A stretch of DNA of 64,000 nt, from assembly GCF_034057115.1 (NCBI RefSeq), contig NZ_CP139195.1, positions 4,340,001 to 4,404,000 on the forward strand, in the 5' to 3' direction. Shown here piece by piece: positions 53,589-61,825 of the stretch. The stretch comes from Pseudomonas sp. AN-1. Its GTDB lineage: Bacteria > Pseudomonadota > Gammaproteobacteria > Pseudomonadales > Pseudomonadaceae. Position 1 is the first letter of the stretch; every line of letters starts with the position of its first letter. The notes under the pieces were generated by a model. The model was given only the letters and a program-made list of their open reading frames with translations, was not told the origin of the DNA and did no database searches. Made by a program: the position numbers and the translations under genes.

Positions 53589-53631
53589 GACACCCCGACG
53601 GGTCATGGATCCGCCGGGGTGTCGTCTTTTT
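53589..53631 (+). terminator. Terminator after tcuB
   Basis: GACACCCCG (53589-53597) pairs with CGGGGTGTC (53615-53623), followed by GTCTTTTT. It closes the tcu unit 48 bases after the tcuB stop. Confidence 0.85.
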
Positions 53632-54187
53632 GCTGGGGCGTCGATTCCCGTCCTGCGTCCGGCAATCGTTCCCTCCTGCCTCTCGACACACCTGTGTCTG
53701 AAGCGGCTTGCTTTTGAGCCGCAGCGGGGTGCTTTGCATGTTCTTGCCACTTGATTCGGTGGCGCCGTCAGCACGTCAGTCGGACCATCCTGAGCAGTAA
53801 CTTCGTATCGCTACGACGCTGCGCAATGGTGCGCACTGGGACCTGGGGCCGTGCTGCGCTAGAGACGACACCAGACCGGGCAAGCAGTCCGCTTTCCTGA
53901 GCGGCCAGGGGCCGGCTAACGATGGTCGGGGTGTTCCGGCTGCATGTGCGTACGTTGCGTGAGCTGCGAGGGCTGTGGCTGCTCCGCCAGGTCGCCCGAG
54001 TGACAAGCAGTGGCTGATCGAGTGAGCGGGCGCTGGGCGTCGGCTCCCGGCCGGCAGCGTACACAGCGAGCGGCTACGGTCGCTGCAGCAGCAGGAGATG
54101 TACCCCGAGCCTGGATGTGCAGGATGGTGCCGGTGGCGGATGCTTTGAGGATGTCGCGCATTCAGGATAAGCAGCTGCGCAGAAGCA
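53632..54187. other. 556-bp region without a supported gene
   Basis: Between the tcuB terminator and the terminator of the AbrB-family gene. Base composition is less GC-rich than the core genes. Open frames here are short, have no ribosome sites and no recognisable product. It may be a scar of the insertion that brought tcuRAB. Confidence 0.4.
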
Positions 54188-54213
54188 TAAAAAAGACCCG
54201 CACGAGGCGGGCC
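54188..54213 (-). terminator. Terminator of the opdH-tctCBA-abrB operon
   Basis: On the minus strand CCCGCC-TCGT-GCGGG-type hairpin (about 54195-54213) is followed by six T residues (54189-54194), 24 bases after the stop of the AbrB-family gene. Confidence 0.85.
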
Positions 54214-54236
54214 AAGTCTTGGTCGTTGCGATGCAA

Positions 54237-55253
54237 TCAGCTCCGGCGTTGCCAGAGCCGGTACAGCGGTTCGGCGAGAAACATCACGAGAAACAGGCGC
54301 AACACCTGCAGCGCGGTGACCATTGCCACCGACAGCTGCAGGGCCTCGGCGGTCAGACACAGCTCGGTGATGCCACCGGGCATCATGCCCAGCATCAGGG
54401 AGAGGTGGTCCTTTCCTGCCAGCCAGCCCAGGCCGCTCGCCAGAGCGGCAGCGCAGAGCATGGCCAGCAGGCTGAACAGCAATATGCGGGCGAGAAATGC
54501 AGGGGCAGAACGGAAGAAGCCGCGGTCGAAATGGCAACCCAGTGCGCAGCCGATCAGCCACTGGCCTGTCGGGCCCGCCAGCGGGGGCAGGCCGATGTGC
54601 AGGTCGAAGCTGCTGGCAGCTATTGCGCAGGTCAGCAGAGGTCCCAGCATCCAGGGGTTCGGCTGGTGCAGATGCTTCCAGAGCAGGGCCAGCAAAGCCC
54701 CGGCTGGCAGGAGAAGCGCGAGCCAGCGCCAGTCCACTGGCGTGGCTGGCGGGGCGGATGGGGTCGGCAGACCCCAATTGAACAATGCCGGAATCAGCAG
54801 AACCACCAGCAACAGCCGCAGGCTGTGCGCCGCAGCCACCTGTGCGGCATGGGCCTGATTGCGGCGGGCGAGATTGACCATCTCGCTGGCGCCTCCGGGC
54901 ATGCTGGAGAAGAAAGCCGTTGCCCGGTCCACCCCAGCCTGCCTAAGCAGGGTGATTCCGATCAGACTGAGCAGCAGTGTCCCCAGAGCTCCCAGCAGGA
55001 TGATGGCGAAATGCTCGACCATCTGCGCCAGAACCTCGGTGGTGAAGTGCAGGCCGAGGCCGCTGGCGATCAGCCATTGGCCGGTCTGCCGGCCCCCCGG
55101 CATCTCGGCCAGCAACCAGCCGCTGCAGCGTACCAGCATGACCGCCAGCAGAGCGCCGACCAGCCACGGCAGTGGCCAACCCATGAGGCTGGCCAGGTAG
55201 CCGCCGCCGGCCCCGACGATGGGGGTGGCGAGGAGTTCAGTGCGCAGTCGCAT
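54237..55253 (-). CDS. AbrB family membrane protein (putative transporter or regulator of transport)
   Basis: A 338-residue membrane protein of the AbrB/AimP-like (DUF/PF05145) family with an internal repeat: the motif SSMPGGASEMVNLA in the first half corresponds to GMMPGGITELCLTAEAL in the second. About ten helices are visible. The start (MRLRTELLAT) overlaps the tctA stop by 17 bp; a longer start at 55280 is possible. In P. aeruginosa the same family protein follows tctA. Members have been proposed as regulators of gene expression or as transporters, so its role with TctABC is unsettled. Confidence 0.82.
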   Translation of the reverse strand: MRLRTELLATPIVGAGGGYLASLMGWPLPWLVGALLAVMLVRCSGWLLAEMPGGRQTGQWLIASGLGLHFTTEVLAQMVEHFAIILLGALGTLLLSLIGITLLRQAGVDRATAFFSSMPGGASEMVNLARRNQAHAAQVAAAHSLRLLLVVLLIPALFNWGLPTPSAPPATPVDWRWLALLLPAGALLALLWKHLHQPNPWMLGPLLTCAIAASSFDLHIGLPPLAGPTGQWLIGCALGCHFDRGFFRSAPAFLARILLFSLLAMLCAAALASGLGWLAGKDHLSLMLGMMPGGITELCLTAEALQLSVAMVTALQVLRLFLVMFLAEPLYRLWQRRS

Positions 55254-56754
55254 CTGCGGTTTGGGCCTTGCCGCGCGCACGCCACCAGCGGATGCCCGGC
55301 ATGGCCAGCATCAGCGCCACCAGCGCCCAGAGCACCAGGGTGATCGGGCTGGACCACAGGATGCCCAGTTCGCCGCTGGAGATCGACAGGGCGCGGCGCA
55401 GGTTGTCCTCCATCAGGTCGCCGAGGACGAAGCCGAGGATCAGCGCCGACAGCGGGAAGTCCAGCTTGCGCAGGATGTAGCCGAACACGCCGAGAGCGAT
55501 CATCAGCACCAGGTCGAAGGTGGTGCTGTGCACGGCCCAGACGCCGACCAGGCTGACGACGATGATTGCCGGCACCAGGATCCAGTTCGGCACGCTGAGC
55601 ATGCGCGAGAACAGGCCGACCAGCGGGATGTTCATCACCAGCAGGATGACGTTGCCGATGAACAGCGAGGCGATCAGGCCCCACACCACGTCGGGCTGCT
55701 GCTCGAACAGCAGTGGGCCGGGGGTGATGTTGTACAGGGTCAGTGCGCCGATCATCACCGCGGTGGTGCCCGAGCCCGGCACGCCGAGGGTCAGCATGGG
55801 GATCAGCGAGCCGCAGGCCGAGGCGTTGTTGGCTGCTTCCGGGGCGGCCAGGCCGCGCAGGTCGCCCTGGCCGAAACGGCCGGAGCTGCCCGCGATGCGC
55901 TTCTCGTTGATGTAGGCCATGGCGCTGGCAATGGTCGCCCCGGCGCCCGGCAGGGTACCGATTACGAAGCCGCTGAGGGCGCTGCGCACCGTGGCCCAGC
56001 CAACCTGGCAGAACTCTTTGAAGTTGAACAGCAGGCGTCCACTGGCCTTGACCGCTTGCTGGCCGCTGTGGGTCTGCTCGAGCATCAGCAGGATCTCGCT
56101 GACGCTGAACAGGCCGATCACCACGATCACGAACTGGATGCCGTCGGACAGGCTGAGGCTGCCGAAAGTGAAGCGGTACACGCCGGTGGTGGCATCGACG
56201 CCGACGGTGGCCAGCGCCAGGCCCATCAGCGCGGCCATCAGGGTCTTTGCCGGCTTGTCACCGACCAGGCCGCCCAGGCAGGTGATGGCGAACACCATCA
56301 GCACGAAGTACTCGGCCGGACCGAAGGCCACCGCCCAGTTGGCGAGGATCGGAGCGAACAGCACCACGCCGATGGTGGCGATGGTACTGCCGATGAACGA
56401 GCTCATCGCCGACAGCGACAGGGCGATGCCGGCCTTGCCCTGCTTGGCCAGCGGATAGCCGTCGATGGTGGTCATGATCGCCGCGGCATCACCCGGCACG
56501 TTGAGCAGGATGGCGGAAATGCGTCCGCCGTACTCGCAGCCGAGATACACGGCGGCCAGCAGGATCAGCGCGGTTTCCGGCGGCAGGCCGAGGGCGAAGG
56601 CCAGTGGCAGCAGCAGTGCGACGCCGTTGATCGGACCGAGGCCCGGCAGCATGCCGACGATGGTGCCGACGATGGCGCCGAACAACGCCATCAGCAGATT
56701 GTCGGGGCGCAGGGCGACATCGAAGCCCTGCAGCAGGAAGTTCAAGGTTTCCAT
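55237..56754 (-). CDS. tctA: Tripartite tricarboxylate transporter large membrane subunit TctA
   Basis: A 505-residue inner-membrane subunit with about 12 helices. The family motifs are GMLPGLGPINGVALLLPL near residues 34-51, YGGRISAILLNVPGDAAA near 75-92, and the second-half duplicate GTLPGAGATIASAMAYI. Length is typical. The start is four bases after the tctB stop. Together with TctB and the binding protein TctC it imports citrate-type tricarboxylates with sodium or protons. Confidence 0.94.
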   Translation of the reverse strand: METLNFLLQGFDVALRPDNLLMALFGAIVGTIVGMLPGLGPINGVALLLPLAFALGLPPETALILLAAVYLGCEYGGRISAILLNVPGDAAAIMTTIDGYPLAKQGKAGIALSLSAMSSFIGSTIATIGVVLFAPILANWAVAFGPAEYFVLMVFAITCLGGLVGDKPAKTLMAALMGLALATVGVDATTGVYRFTFGSLSLSDGIQFVIVVIGLFSVSEILLMLEQTHSGQQAVKASGRLLFNFKEFCQVGWATVRSALSGFVIGTLPGAGATIASAMAYINEKRIAGSSGRFGQGDLRGLAAPEAANNASACGSLIPMLTLGVPGSGTTAVMIGALTLYNITPGPLLFEQQPDVVWGLIASLFIGNVILLVMNIPLVGLFSRMLSVPNWILVPAIIVVSLVGVWAVHSTTFDLVLMIALGVFGYILRKLDFPLSALILGFVLGDLMEDNLRRALSISSGELGILWSSPITLVLWALVALMLAMPGIRWWRARGKAQTADATAH

Positions 56755-56758
56755 GGTG

Positions 56759-57199
56759 TCACTCCACGAGGAAGGCGAACACGCCCAGCGGCAGGGGCAC
56801 GTCGAGCAGCAGGTCGAACAGCACGTAGAGCAGTACGCCCATCAGCACGCCGGACAGCGCGCAGGGCAGCGGCCGGCCGCCGAACAGCAGGCCGAGGCCG
56901 GCGGTAGCCAGCGCAGTGGCCGGAACGAAGCCCAGCGGGTCGAACAGGAAGGCATAGGCCAGCAGGCCGGCGACGCACAGCGCAGCGCGCAGGGTCTGCG
57001 GGCGGCTCAGCAGGTGCTGGTGCACGGCCGGGCGGATCACCAGCCACAGGGCGCCGGCACCGAGCAGGCCGAGCAGCAGCAGAGGGTAGGAGCGAGGCCC
57101 GACCGGGTCGTAGGAGAAGGGGGCCTGGAACCCCCAGGCGATCAGGGCCAGTCCGGCGCACAGCAGCAACCAGACCGAGCCGAACAGGCGGTCATACAT
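56759..57199 (-). CDS. tctB: Tripartite tricarboxylate transporter small membrane subunit TctB
   Basis: A 146-residue four-helix protein with the family N-terminal SYDPVGPRSYPLLLLGLLG segment near residues 28-46 and helices at about 8-26, 38-56, 76-95 and 112-140. Length is typical. It lies between tctC (87 bp upstream) and tctA (4 bp downstream) and completes the membrane part of the transporter. Confidence 0.9.
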   Translation of the reverse strand: MYDRLFGSVWLLLCAGLALIAWGFQAPFSYDPVGPRSYPLLLLGLLGAGALWLVIRPAVHQHLLSRPQTLRAALCVAGLLAYAFLFDPLGFVPATALATAGLGLLFGGRPLPCALSGVLMGVLLYVLFDLLLDVPLPLGVFAFLVE

Positions 57200-57286
57200 G
57201 GCGATTTACCTGGGTGGGGGGCGGAGGTCTCTCCGCCGGGGAGAGGGACAGCCGGAAGGGCAGGGGATCCCTTCCGGCCAGACCGC

Positions 57287-58264
57287 TTACTGGACCAGTC
57301 CGAACTCGCCGGCCAGCTGCTTGTACTGGGCGACCTGCTGGAGCACGAACTCGCGCAGCTCATCGCCGGTCATGGCCAGCGGGAACAGGTCGCGCTTTTC
57401 ACGTAGCTGGGCGAAGTCCTCGCTGGCCAGCATCTTGTCGAACTGGCCTTTCCACCAGGCATAGTCCTCGTCCTTGACCTCCGGGCCCATGTAGAAACCG
57501 CGAACGATAGGCCAGGTGATGTCATAGCCCTGTTCTTTCGCGGTGGGGATGTTCGTCAGCTTGCCGGGCAGGCGGTCCTCGGACATCACGGCGAGGACCC
57601 GTACTTTGCCTGCCTCCAGCTGTGCCGTACCTTCGCTGAGGCCACTGATGACCGCCTGTACATGGCTGCCAAGCAAGGCAGTCATCGGCTCACCCCCACC
57701 CTCGAAGGCGACATAGCGCAGCTTCTGCGGATCGACTCCGGCGGCGCGGGCGATCAGCGCGGTCTGCATCCAGTCCTGGCTGCCAATGGTGCCGCCGGCG
57801 CCGATCACCAGCTTGCCCGGATCCTGTTTCAAGACGTCAAGCAGATCGTTGAGCGTCTTGTAGGGGGAGTCCTCGCGGACGATGACGGCGCCGTAGTCGG
57901 TACCGATGGCGGCCAGCCACCTGACTGCGTTTTCGTCGTAGCGGCCGAACTTGCCCTGCGCCAGGTTGAGCAGGGATCCTGAGGAGAAGGCGGTGATGGT
58001 GCCCGGGTCCTTGGGCCGCTGGGCGACCACGGCGTTGTAGGCTACCGCGCCAATGCCTCCGGGCATGTAGGTGACGCGCATCGGCGCCTTGAGCAGGCCG
58101 CCGTCCTTGAGGCCGCTCTGCGCCAGCTTGCAGGTCAGGTCGAAGCCGCCGCCGGGCTTGGCCGGGGCGATGCACTCCGGGCGCTTGGGCTCGGCGGCGA
58201 GCAGCTGGCCGGCGAAGGCGAGGCCGGCGGCGGCGAGGGCGATGCGGGTGATAGCAGTGTTCAT
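57287..58264 (-). CDS. tctC: Tricarboxylate-binding periplasmic protein TctC
   Basis: A 325-residue Bug-type periplasmic binding protein with a signal peptide (residues 1-24, after LLAAE) and the family N-terminal CIAPAKPGGGFDLTCKLAQ. The carboxylate-binding loop is VIGAGGTIGSQDW near 138-150. Length matches TctC. It is followed by tctB and tctA and preceded by opdH, so it hands tricarboxylates from the porin to the TctAB pump. Confidence 0.92.
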   Translation of the reverse strand: MNTAITRIALAAAGLAFAGQLLAAEPKRPECIAPAKPGGGFDLTCKLAQSGLKDGGLLKAPMRVTYMPGGIGAVAYNAVVAQRPKDPGTITAFSSGSLLNLAQGKFGRYDENAVRWLAAIGTDYGAVIVREDSPYKTLNDLLDVLKQDPGKLVIGAGGTIGSQDWMQTALIARAAGVDPQKLRYVAFEGGGEPMTALLGSHVQAVISGLSEGTAQLEAGKVRVLAVMSEDRLPGKLTNIPTAKEQGYDITWPIVRGFYMGPEVKDEDYAWWKGQFDKMLASEDFAQLREKRDLFPLAMTGDELREFVLQQVAQYKQLAGEFGLVQ

Positions 58265-58303
58265 GACGTGTTTCTCCGGTCGATTCTTATAGTGCGGCAG
58301 GGG

Positions 58304-59569
58304 TTACCAGATCGGCAGGCTGTAGCCGACGATCACTCGGTTCTCGTCCGCGTCGCGGGCGAAGTCGGAACGGAAGCTGGCGTTGCGCAGGCGCACGTAG
58401 AGGTCCTTGAGCGGGCCGCTCTGCACCACGTACTTGAGCTCGAGGTCGCGCTCCCATTCGCTGCCCTTGGCGCTGCTGCCGACGATCTCGGCGTCATCGC
58501 CGCTGACGTAGCGGGCGAGCAAGCCCAGGCCGGGCACGCCGAGGCCGGCGAAGTCGTACTCATAGCGCGCCTGCCAGGAGCGCTCGTCGGCGTTGGCGAA
58601 GTCGTTGATCTGCACGAAGTTGACCAGGAACGGGTCGCTGCCGTCGATGTAGGCGTAGCCGGTGTCGCCGCTCATCTGCTGGTAGCCGAGGCTGAACTTG
58701 TGGGCCCCCAGGCCATAGCCGAGCATGCCGCTCAGCGCTCGGTTGTCGATCTCGCCGGCGCGGGCGGCGCCGCTGTCGTCGCTGAGCATCAGACGCAGGT
58801 CGGAGCTGAGGGTGCCGGCGCCGAGCGGCTGCTTGGCGAGCAGGCCGAAGTAGTGCTGGCGGTAGACGTCGTCGAGGTCGGCGAAGAAGTAGCGGCCGCT
58901 CAGGCTCTTGCCGAACTGGTAGTCGAGGCCGGCGAGATCCAGGTGGTCGCTGGTGACGCCGCCGGGGAAGCGCCGGTTCTTGCTGTTGAGCACCAGGTCC
59001 TCGGAGTTGGTCGAGGCGCGGTCGATCACCTGGTCCAGACGCCCGCCGGTGAAGGTCAGACCGGCGATCTCCCTGGAGGTGAGCAGGCCGCCCTCGAACA
59101 CCTGCGGCAGCAGGCGGCTGTCGCTGGCCTTGACCACCGGCAGCTCGGGGATGTGCGAGCCGTAGCGCAGCTCGGTTTCGGACACCTTGACCTTGGCGGT
59201 CAGGCCCAGGCGGCCGAACTGGTCCGGGGTGCCGCCGTCGTCCTGTACCGGCAGCAGGTCGGTGCCGGTGCGCCCACCCCCGGAGTCGAGCTTGACGCCG
59301 AGCATGCCCAGGGCGTCGATGCCGACGCCGACGCCACCTTCGGTGTAGCCGGATCTGATGTCGAGCAGGAAGCCCTGGCCCCATTCCTCGCGCTTGTTCT
59401 GTCCGGCGCCTTCGCGGAAGTCGCGGTTGAGGTAGATGTTGGTGGTGGTCAGGCTGGCGCTGCTGTCTTCCACGAACTCGGCGTGGGCCAGCGGGGCGAG
59501 GGTGCAGGCGGTGATGGCCAGGGCCAGGCGGCGGACAGGCGGCAGGGCCTGCCAGGCGGCAGTCGGCAT
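58304..59569 (-). CDS. opdH: OprD-family tricarboxylate-specific porin OpdH
   Basis: A 421-residue outer-membrane porin with a signal peptide ending at PLAHA (about residue 30) and the OprD-family N-terminus EFVEDSSASLTTTNIYLNRDFR. It ends NRVIVGYSLPIW, with an aromatic C-terminal strand. The start at 59569 (MPTAAWQ) is preferred because GGAG lies nine bases upstream; an ATG 18 bases further up exists. It heads the tct operon and is divergent from tctD. OpdH of P. aeruginosa takes up cis-aconitate and related tricarboxylates. Confidence 0.92.
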   Translation of the reverse strand: MPTAAWQALPPVRRLALAITACTLAPLAHAEFVEDSSASLTTTNIYLNRDFREGAGQNKREEWGQGFLLDIRSGYTEGGVGVGIDALGMLGVKLDSGGGRTGTDLLPVQDDGGTPDQFGRLGLTAKVKVSETELRYGSHIPELPVVKASDSRLLPQVFEGGLLTSREIAGLTFTGGRLDQVIDRASTNSEDLVLNSKNRRFPGGVTSDHLDLAGLDYQFGKSLSGRYFFADLDDVYRQHYFGLLAKQPLGAGTLSSDLRLMLSDDSGAARAGEIDNRALSGMLGYGLGAHKFSLGYQQMSGDTGYAYIDGSDPFLVNFVQINDFANADERSWQARYEYDFAGLGVPGLGLLARYVSGDDAEIVGSSAKGSEWERDLELKYVVQSGPLKDLYVRLRNASFRSDFARDADENRVIVGYSLPIW

Positions 59570-59657
59570 CGCGGTATCTCCAGTCATTGTTGTTGTCGTC
59601 GGCAGTCGGGCTGCCGTGGGGGCTGGGATGGCCCAGGTGCGATGCTAGGGGGCGAAG

Positions 59658-59683
59658 CTTTCGCCTGGCTTTCAGCCTGAAAG
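59658..59683. promoter_or_regulatory. Candidate TctD-binding site between opdH and tctD
   Basis: Two 11-base direct repeats, CTTTCGCCTGG (59658-59668) and CTTTCAGCCTG (59669-59679), lie back to back, the usual layout for OmpR-type regulators. The second is also part of a perfect palindrome CTTTCAG-C-CTGAAAG (59669-59683). The site is in the divergent region. Confidence 0.55.
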
Positions 59684-59698
59684 AAAGTTCCCGGCGCA

Positions 59699-59726
59699 TT
59701 GGCTGCGCGGCGGCTGCCGTTACACT
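59699..59726 (+). promoter_or_regulatory. Candidate sigma-70 promoter of tctDE
   Basis: TTGGCT (59699-59704) and TACACT (59721-59726) with a 16-base spacer, ending 34 bases before the GTG of tctD. The candidate TctD site lies directly upstream. Confidence 0.55.
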
Positions 59727-59760
59727 CGGCGCATAACGACAAGACTTCGGAGACTTCCCC

Positions 59761-60432
59761 GTGCGAATCCTGCTGGTCGAAGACCATCCCCCGCTGGCCG
59801 CCAGCGTGGCCCAGGCGCTGCGTGGCGCCGGCTGGACCGTGGACCTGCTGACCGACGGCGTGGCCGCCGACCTGGCTTTGGCCAGCGAGGACTACGCGCT
59901 GGCCATCCTCGACGTCGGCCTGCCGCGCCTGGACGGCTTCCAGGTGCTGGCGCGCCTGCGCGAGCGTGGCAAGACCCTGCCGGTGCTGATGCTCACCGCC
60001 CGCGGCGAGGTGGCCGACCGCGTGCACGGCCTCAACCTCGGCGCCGACGACTACCTGGCCAAGCCCTTCGAGCTGTCCGAGCTGGAGGCGCGGGTCAAGG
60101 CGCTGCTGCGCCGCAGCGTGCAGGGCGGCGAGCAGCAGCAGCGCTGCGGCGCGCTGGTCTTCGACCTCGGCACCCGGCGCTTCAGCCTCGGCGCCGAAGT
60201 GCTCAGCCTGACCTCGCGCGAGCAGGCGGTGCTGCAGGCGCTGATCGCCCGCCCCGGGCGGGTGATGAGCAAGGAGCAGCTCGCCGACCAGGTGTTCGGC
60301 CTCGACGAGGAGGCCAGTCCCGACGCCATCGAGATCTACATCCACCGCCTGCGCAAGAAGCTGGAAGGCCGCGGCGTGCGCATCGTCACTTTCCGCGGCC
60401 TCGGCTACCTGCTGGAGGCCTGCGATGGCTGA
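59761..60432 (+). CDS. tctD: Response regulator TctD
   Basis: A 223-residue OmpR-family response regulator for tricarboxylate uptake genes. The receiver has the acidic pocket (ILLVEDHPP), phosphoacceptor Asp in LAILDVGLPRLDGF, and Lys in DYLAKPFELSELEARV. The winged helix ends IEIYIHRLRKKLEGRGV...TFRGLGYLL. The start codon is GTG with GGAG eight bases upstream. It overlaps tctE by eight bases and is divergent from opdH. Confidence 0.94.
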   Translation: MRILLVEDHPPLAASVAQALRGAGWTVDLLTDGVAADLALASEDYALAILDVGLPRLDGFQVLARLRERGKTLPVLMLTARGEVADRVHGLNLGADDYLAKPFELSELEARVKALLRRSVQGGEQQQRCGALVFDLGTRRFSLGAEVLSLTSREQAVLQALIARPGRVMSKEQLADQVFGLDEEASPDAIEIYIHRLRKKLEGRGVRIVTFRGLGYLLEACDG

Positions 60433-61819
60433 GCTGCCGGGCAGCAGCCTGCGCGGCCGGCTGCTGCGCCGCCTGGCCCTGCTGCTGGCGCTGATCCTGG
60501 CGTTCGGCGGGCTGAGCAGCTACTGGAGTGCGCGCCGCGCGGCGGATACCGCCTACGACCGCACCCTGCTGGCCTCGGCGCGCGCGGTGGCCGACGGCCT
60601 GTACAGCAGCGACGGCAAGCTGCGCGCCAACGTGCCCTACGTGGCGCTGGACACCTTCGCCTACGACAGCGCCGGGCGCATCTACTACCAGGTGCTCGAC
60701 CCGCACGGCGGCCTGGTCTCCGGCTACGAGGCGCTGCCGGCGGCGGGGCCGAAGGTGAAGCGCACCGACGACTACCCGGCGCTGGCGCGCTTCTACGACG
60801 GCGTCTACCGCGAGCAGGACGTGCGCGTGGTCAGCCTGCTGCAGCCGGTCAGCGAAGCGGAGCTGGAAGGCATGGCCGAGATCCGCGTGGCCGAGACCCG
60901 CGGCGCCCGCGAGCGCATGGCCCGCGAGCTGCTGGTCGGAACCCTGTGGCGCATGGGCCTGCTGGCGCTCACCGCCCTGGGGCTGGTGTGGCTGGCGGTC
61001 AGCCTGGCGCTGCGCCCGCTGGAGCAGCTGCGCCAGGCGGTGGCGGCGCGGGACAGCGACGACCTGCAGCCGCTGCCGGAGGCCGGCCTGCCGCGTGAGC
61101 TGCGCCCGCTGGTGGACGCCCTCAACCAGTTCAACGCGCGCCTGCGCGGGCTGTTCGAGCGCCAGGCGCAGTTCATCGCCGAGGCCGCCCACGAGCTGCG
61201 CACCCCACTGGCCGCGCTCAAGGCGCGCTTGGAGCTGGGCCGGCGCAGCGAGGATGCCGCGCAGTGGCGCCAGGCGCTCGACGAGGCCGCCGGCAGCACC
61301 GAGCGGCTGACCCAGCTGGCAAACCAGCTGCTGTCGCTGGCGCGCATCGAGAGCGGTGCGCGGGCCATCGCCGAGGGCGGCGCGCAGCGCCTGGAGCTGG
61401 GCGCGCTGGCCCGCGAGCTGGGCCTGGCGCTGGCGCCGCTGGCCCATGGCCGCGGCGTGGCGCTGGCGCTGGAGGCGGAGGAGGCGGTGTGGATCGACGG
61501 CGAGCCGACCCTGCTCAGCGAGCTGCTGTGCAACCTGCTGGACAACGCCCTGGCGCACACACCTGCGGGCGGCAACGTGATCCTGCGCGTGCTGGCACCG
61601 GCGATCCTCGAGGTGGAGGACGACGGTCCGGGCATTCCGCCGGAGGAGCGCGAGAAGGTGTTCGAGCGCTTCTACCGGCGCAGCGCCGGCGGCACGGGGG
61701 CGGGGCTGGGCCTGGCGATCGTCGGCGAGATCTGCCGCGCCCACCGCGCACGCATCAGTCTGGAGGACGGCGCGGCGGGCGGCTTGCGCGTGCGGGTGGA
61801 GTTCGCGGCGGTGGAGTAG
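60425..61819 (+). CDS. tctE: Sensor histidine kinase TctE
   Basis: A 464-residue membrane histidine kinase. Helices are at about 14-36 and 172-192 with a periplasmic sensor domain (about 37-170) between them, where a tricarboxylate would bind. The cytoplasmic part has AEAAHELRTPLAALKARLE (phospho-His), NLLDNALAHTPAGG, DDGPGIPPEEREKVF and GTGAGLGLAIV. Start codon overlaps tctD. It would respond to external tricarboxylates and switch on opdH-tctCBA. Confidence 0.93.
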   Translation: MAELPGSSLRGRLLRRLALLLALILAFGGLSSYWSARRAADTAYDRTLLASARAVADGLYSSDGKLRANVPYVALDTFAYDSAGRIYYQVLDPHGGLVSGYEALPAAGPKVKRTDDYPALARFYDGVYREQDVRVVSLLQPVSEAELEGMAEIRVAETRGARERMARELLVGTLWRMGLLALTALGLVWLAVSLALRPLEQLRQAVAARDSDDLQPLPEAGLPRELRPLVDALNQFNARLRGLFERQAQFIAEAAHELRTPLAALKARLELGRRSEDAAQWRQALDEAAGSTERLTQLANQLLSLARIESGARAIAEGGAQRLELGALARELGLALAPLAHGRGVALALEAEEAVWIDGEPTLLSELLCNLLDNALAHTPAGGNVILRVLAPAILEVEDDGPGIPPEEREKVFERFYRRSAGGTGAGLGLAIVGEICRAHRARISLEDGAAGGLRVRVEFAAVE

Positions 61820-61825
61820 GGCGGC

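Noticed and set aside
53776-54777. Minus-strand frame running into the AbrB-family gene in another frame
   Set aside because: Overlaps the terminator and the real gene in a different frame; no recognisable domains.
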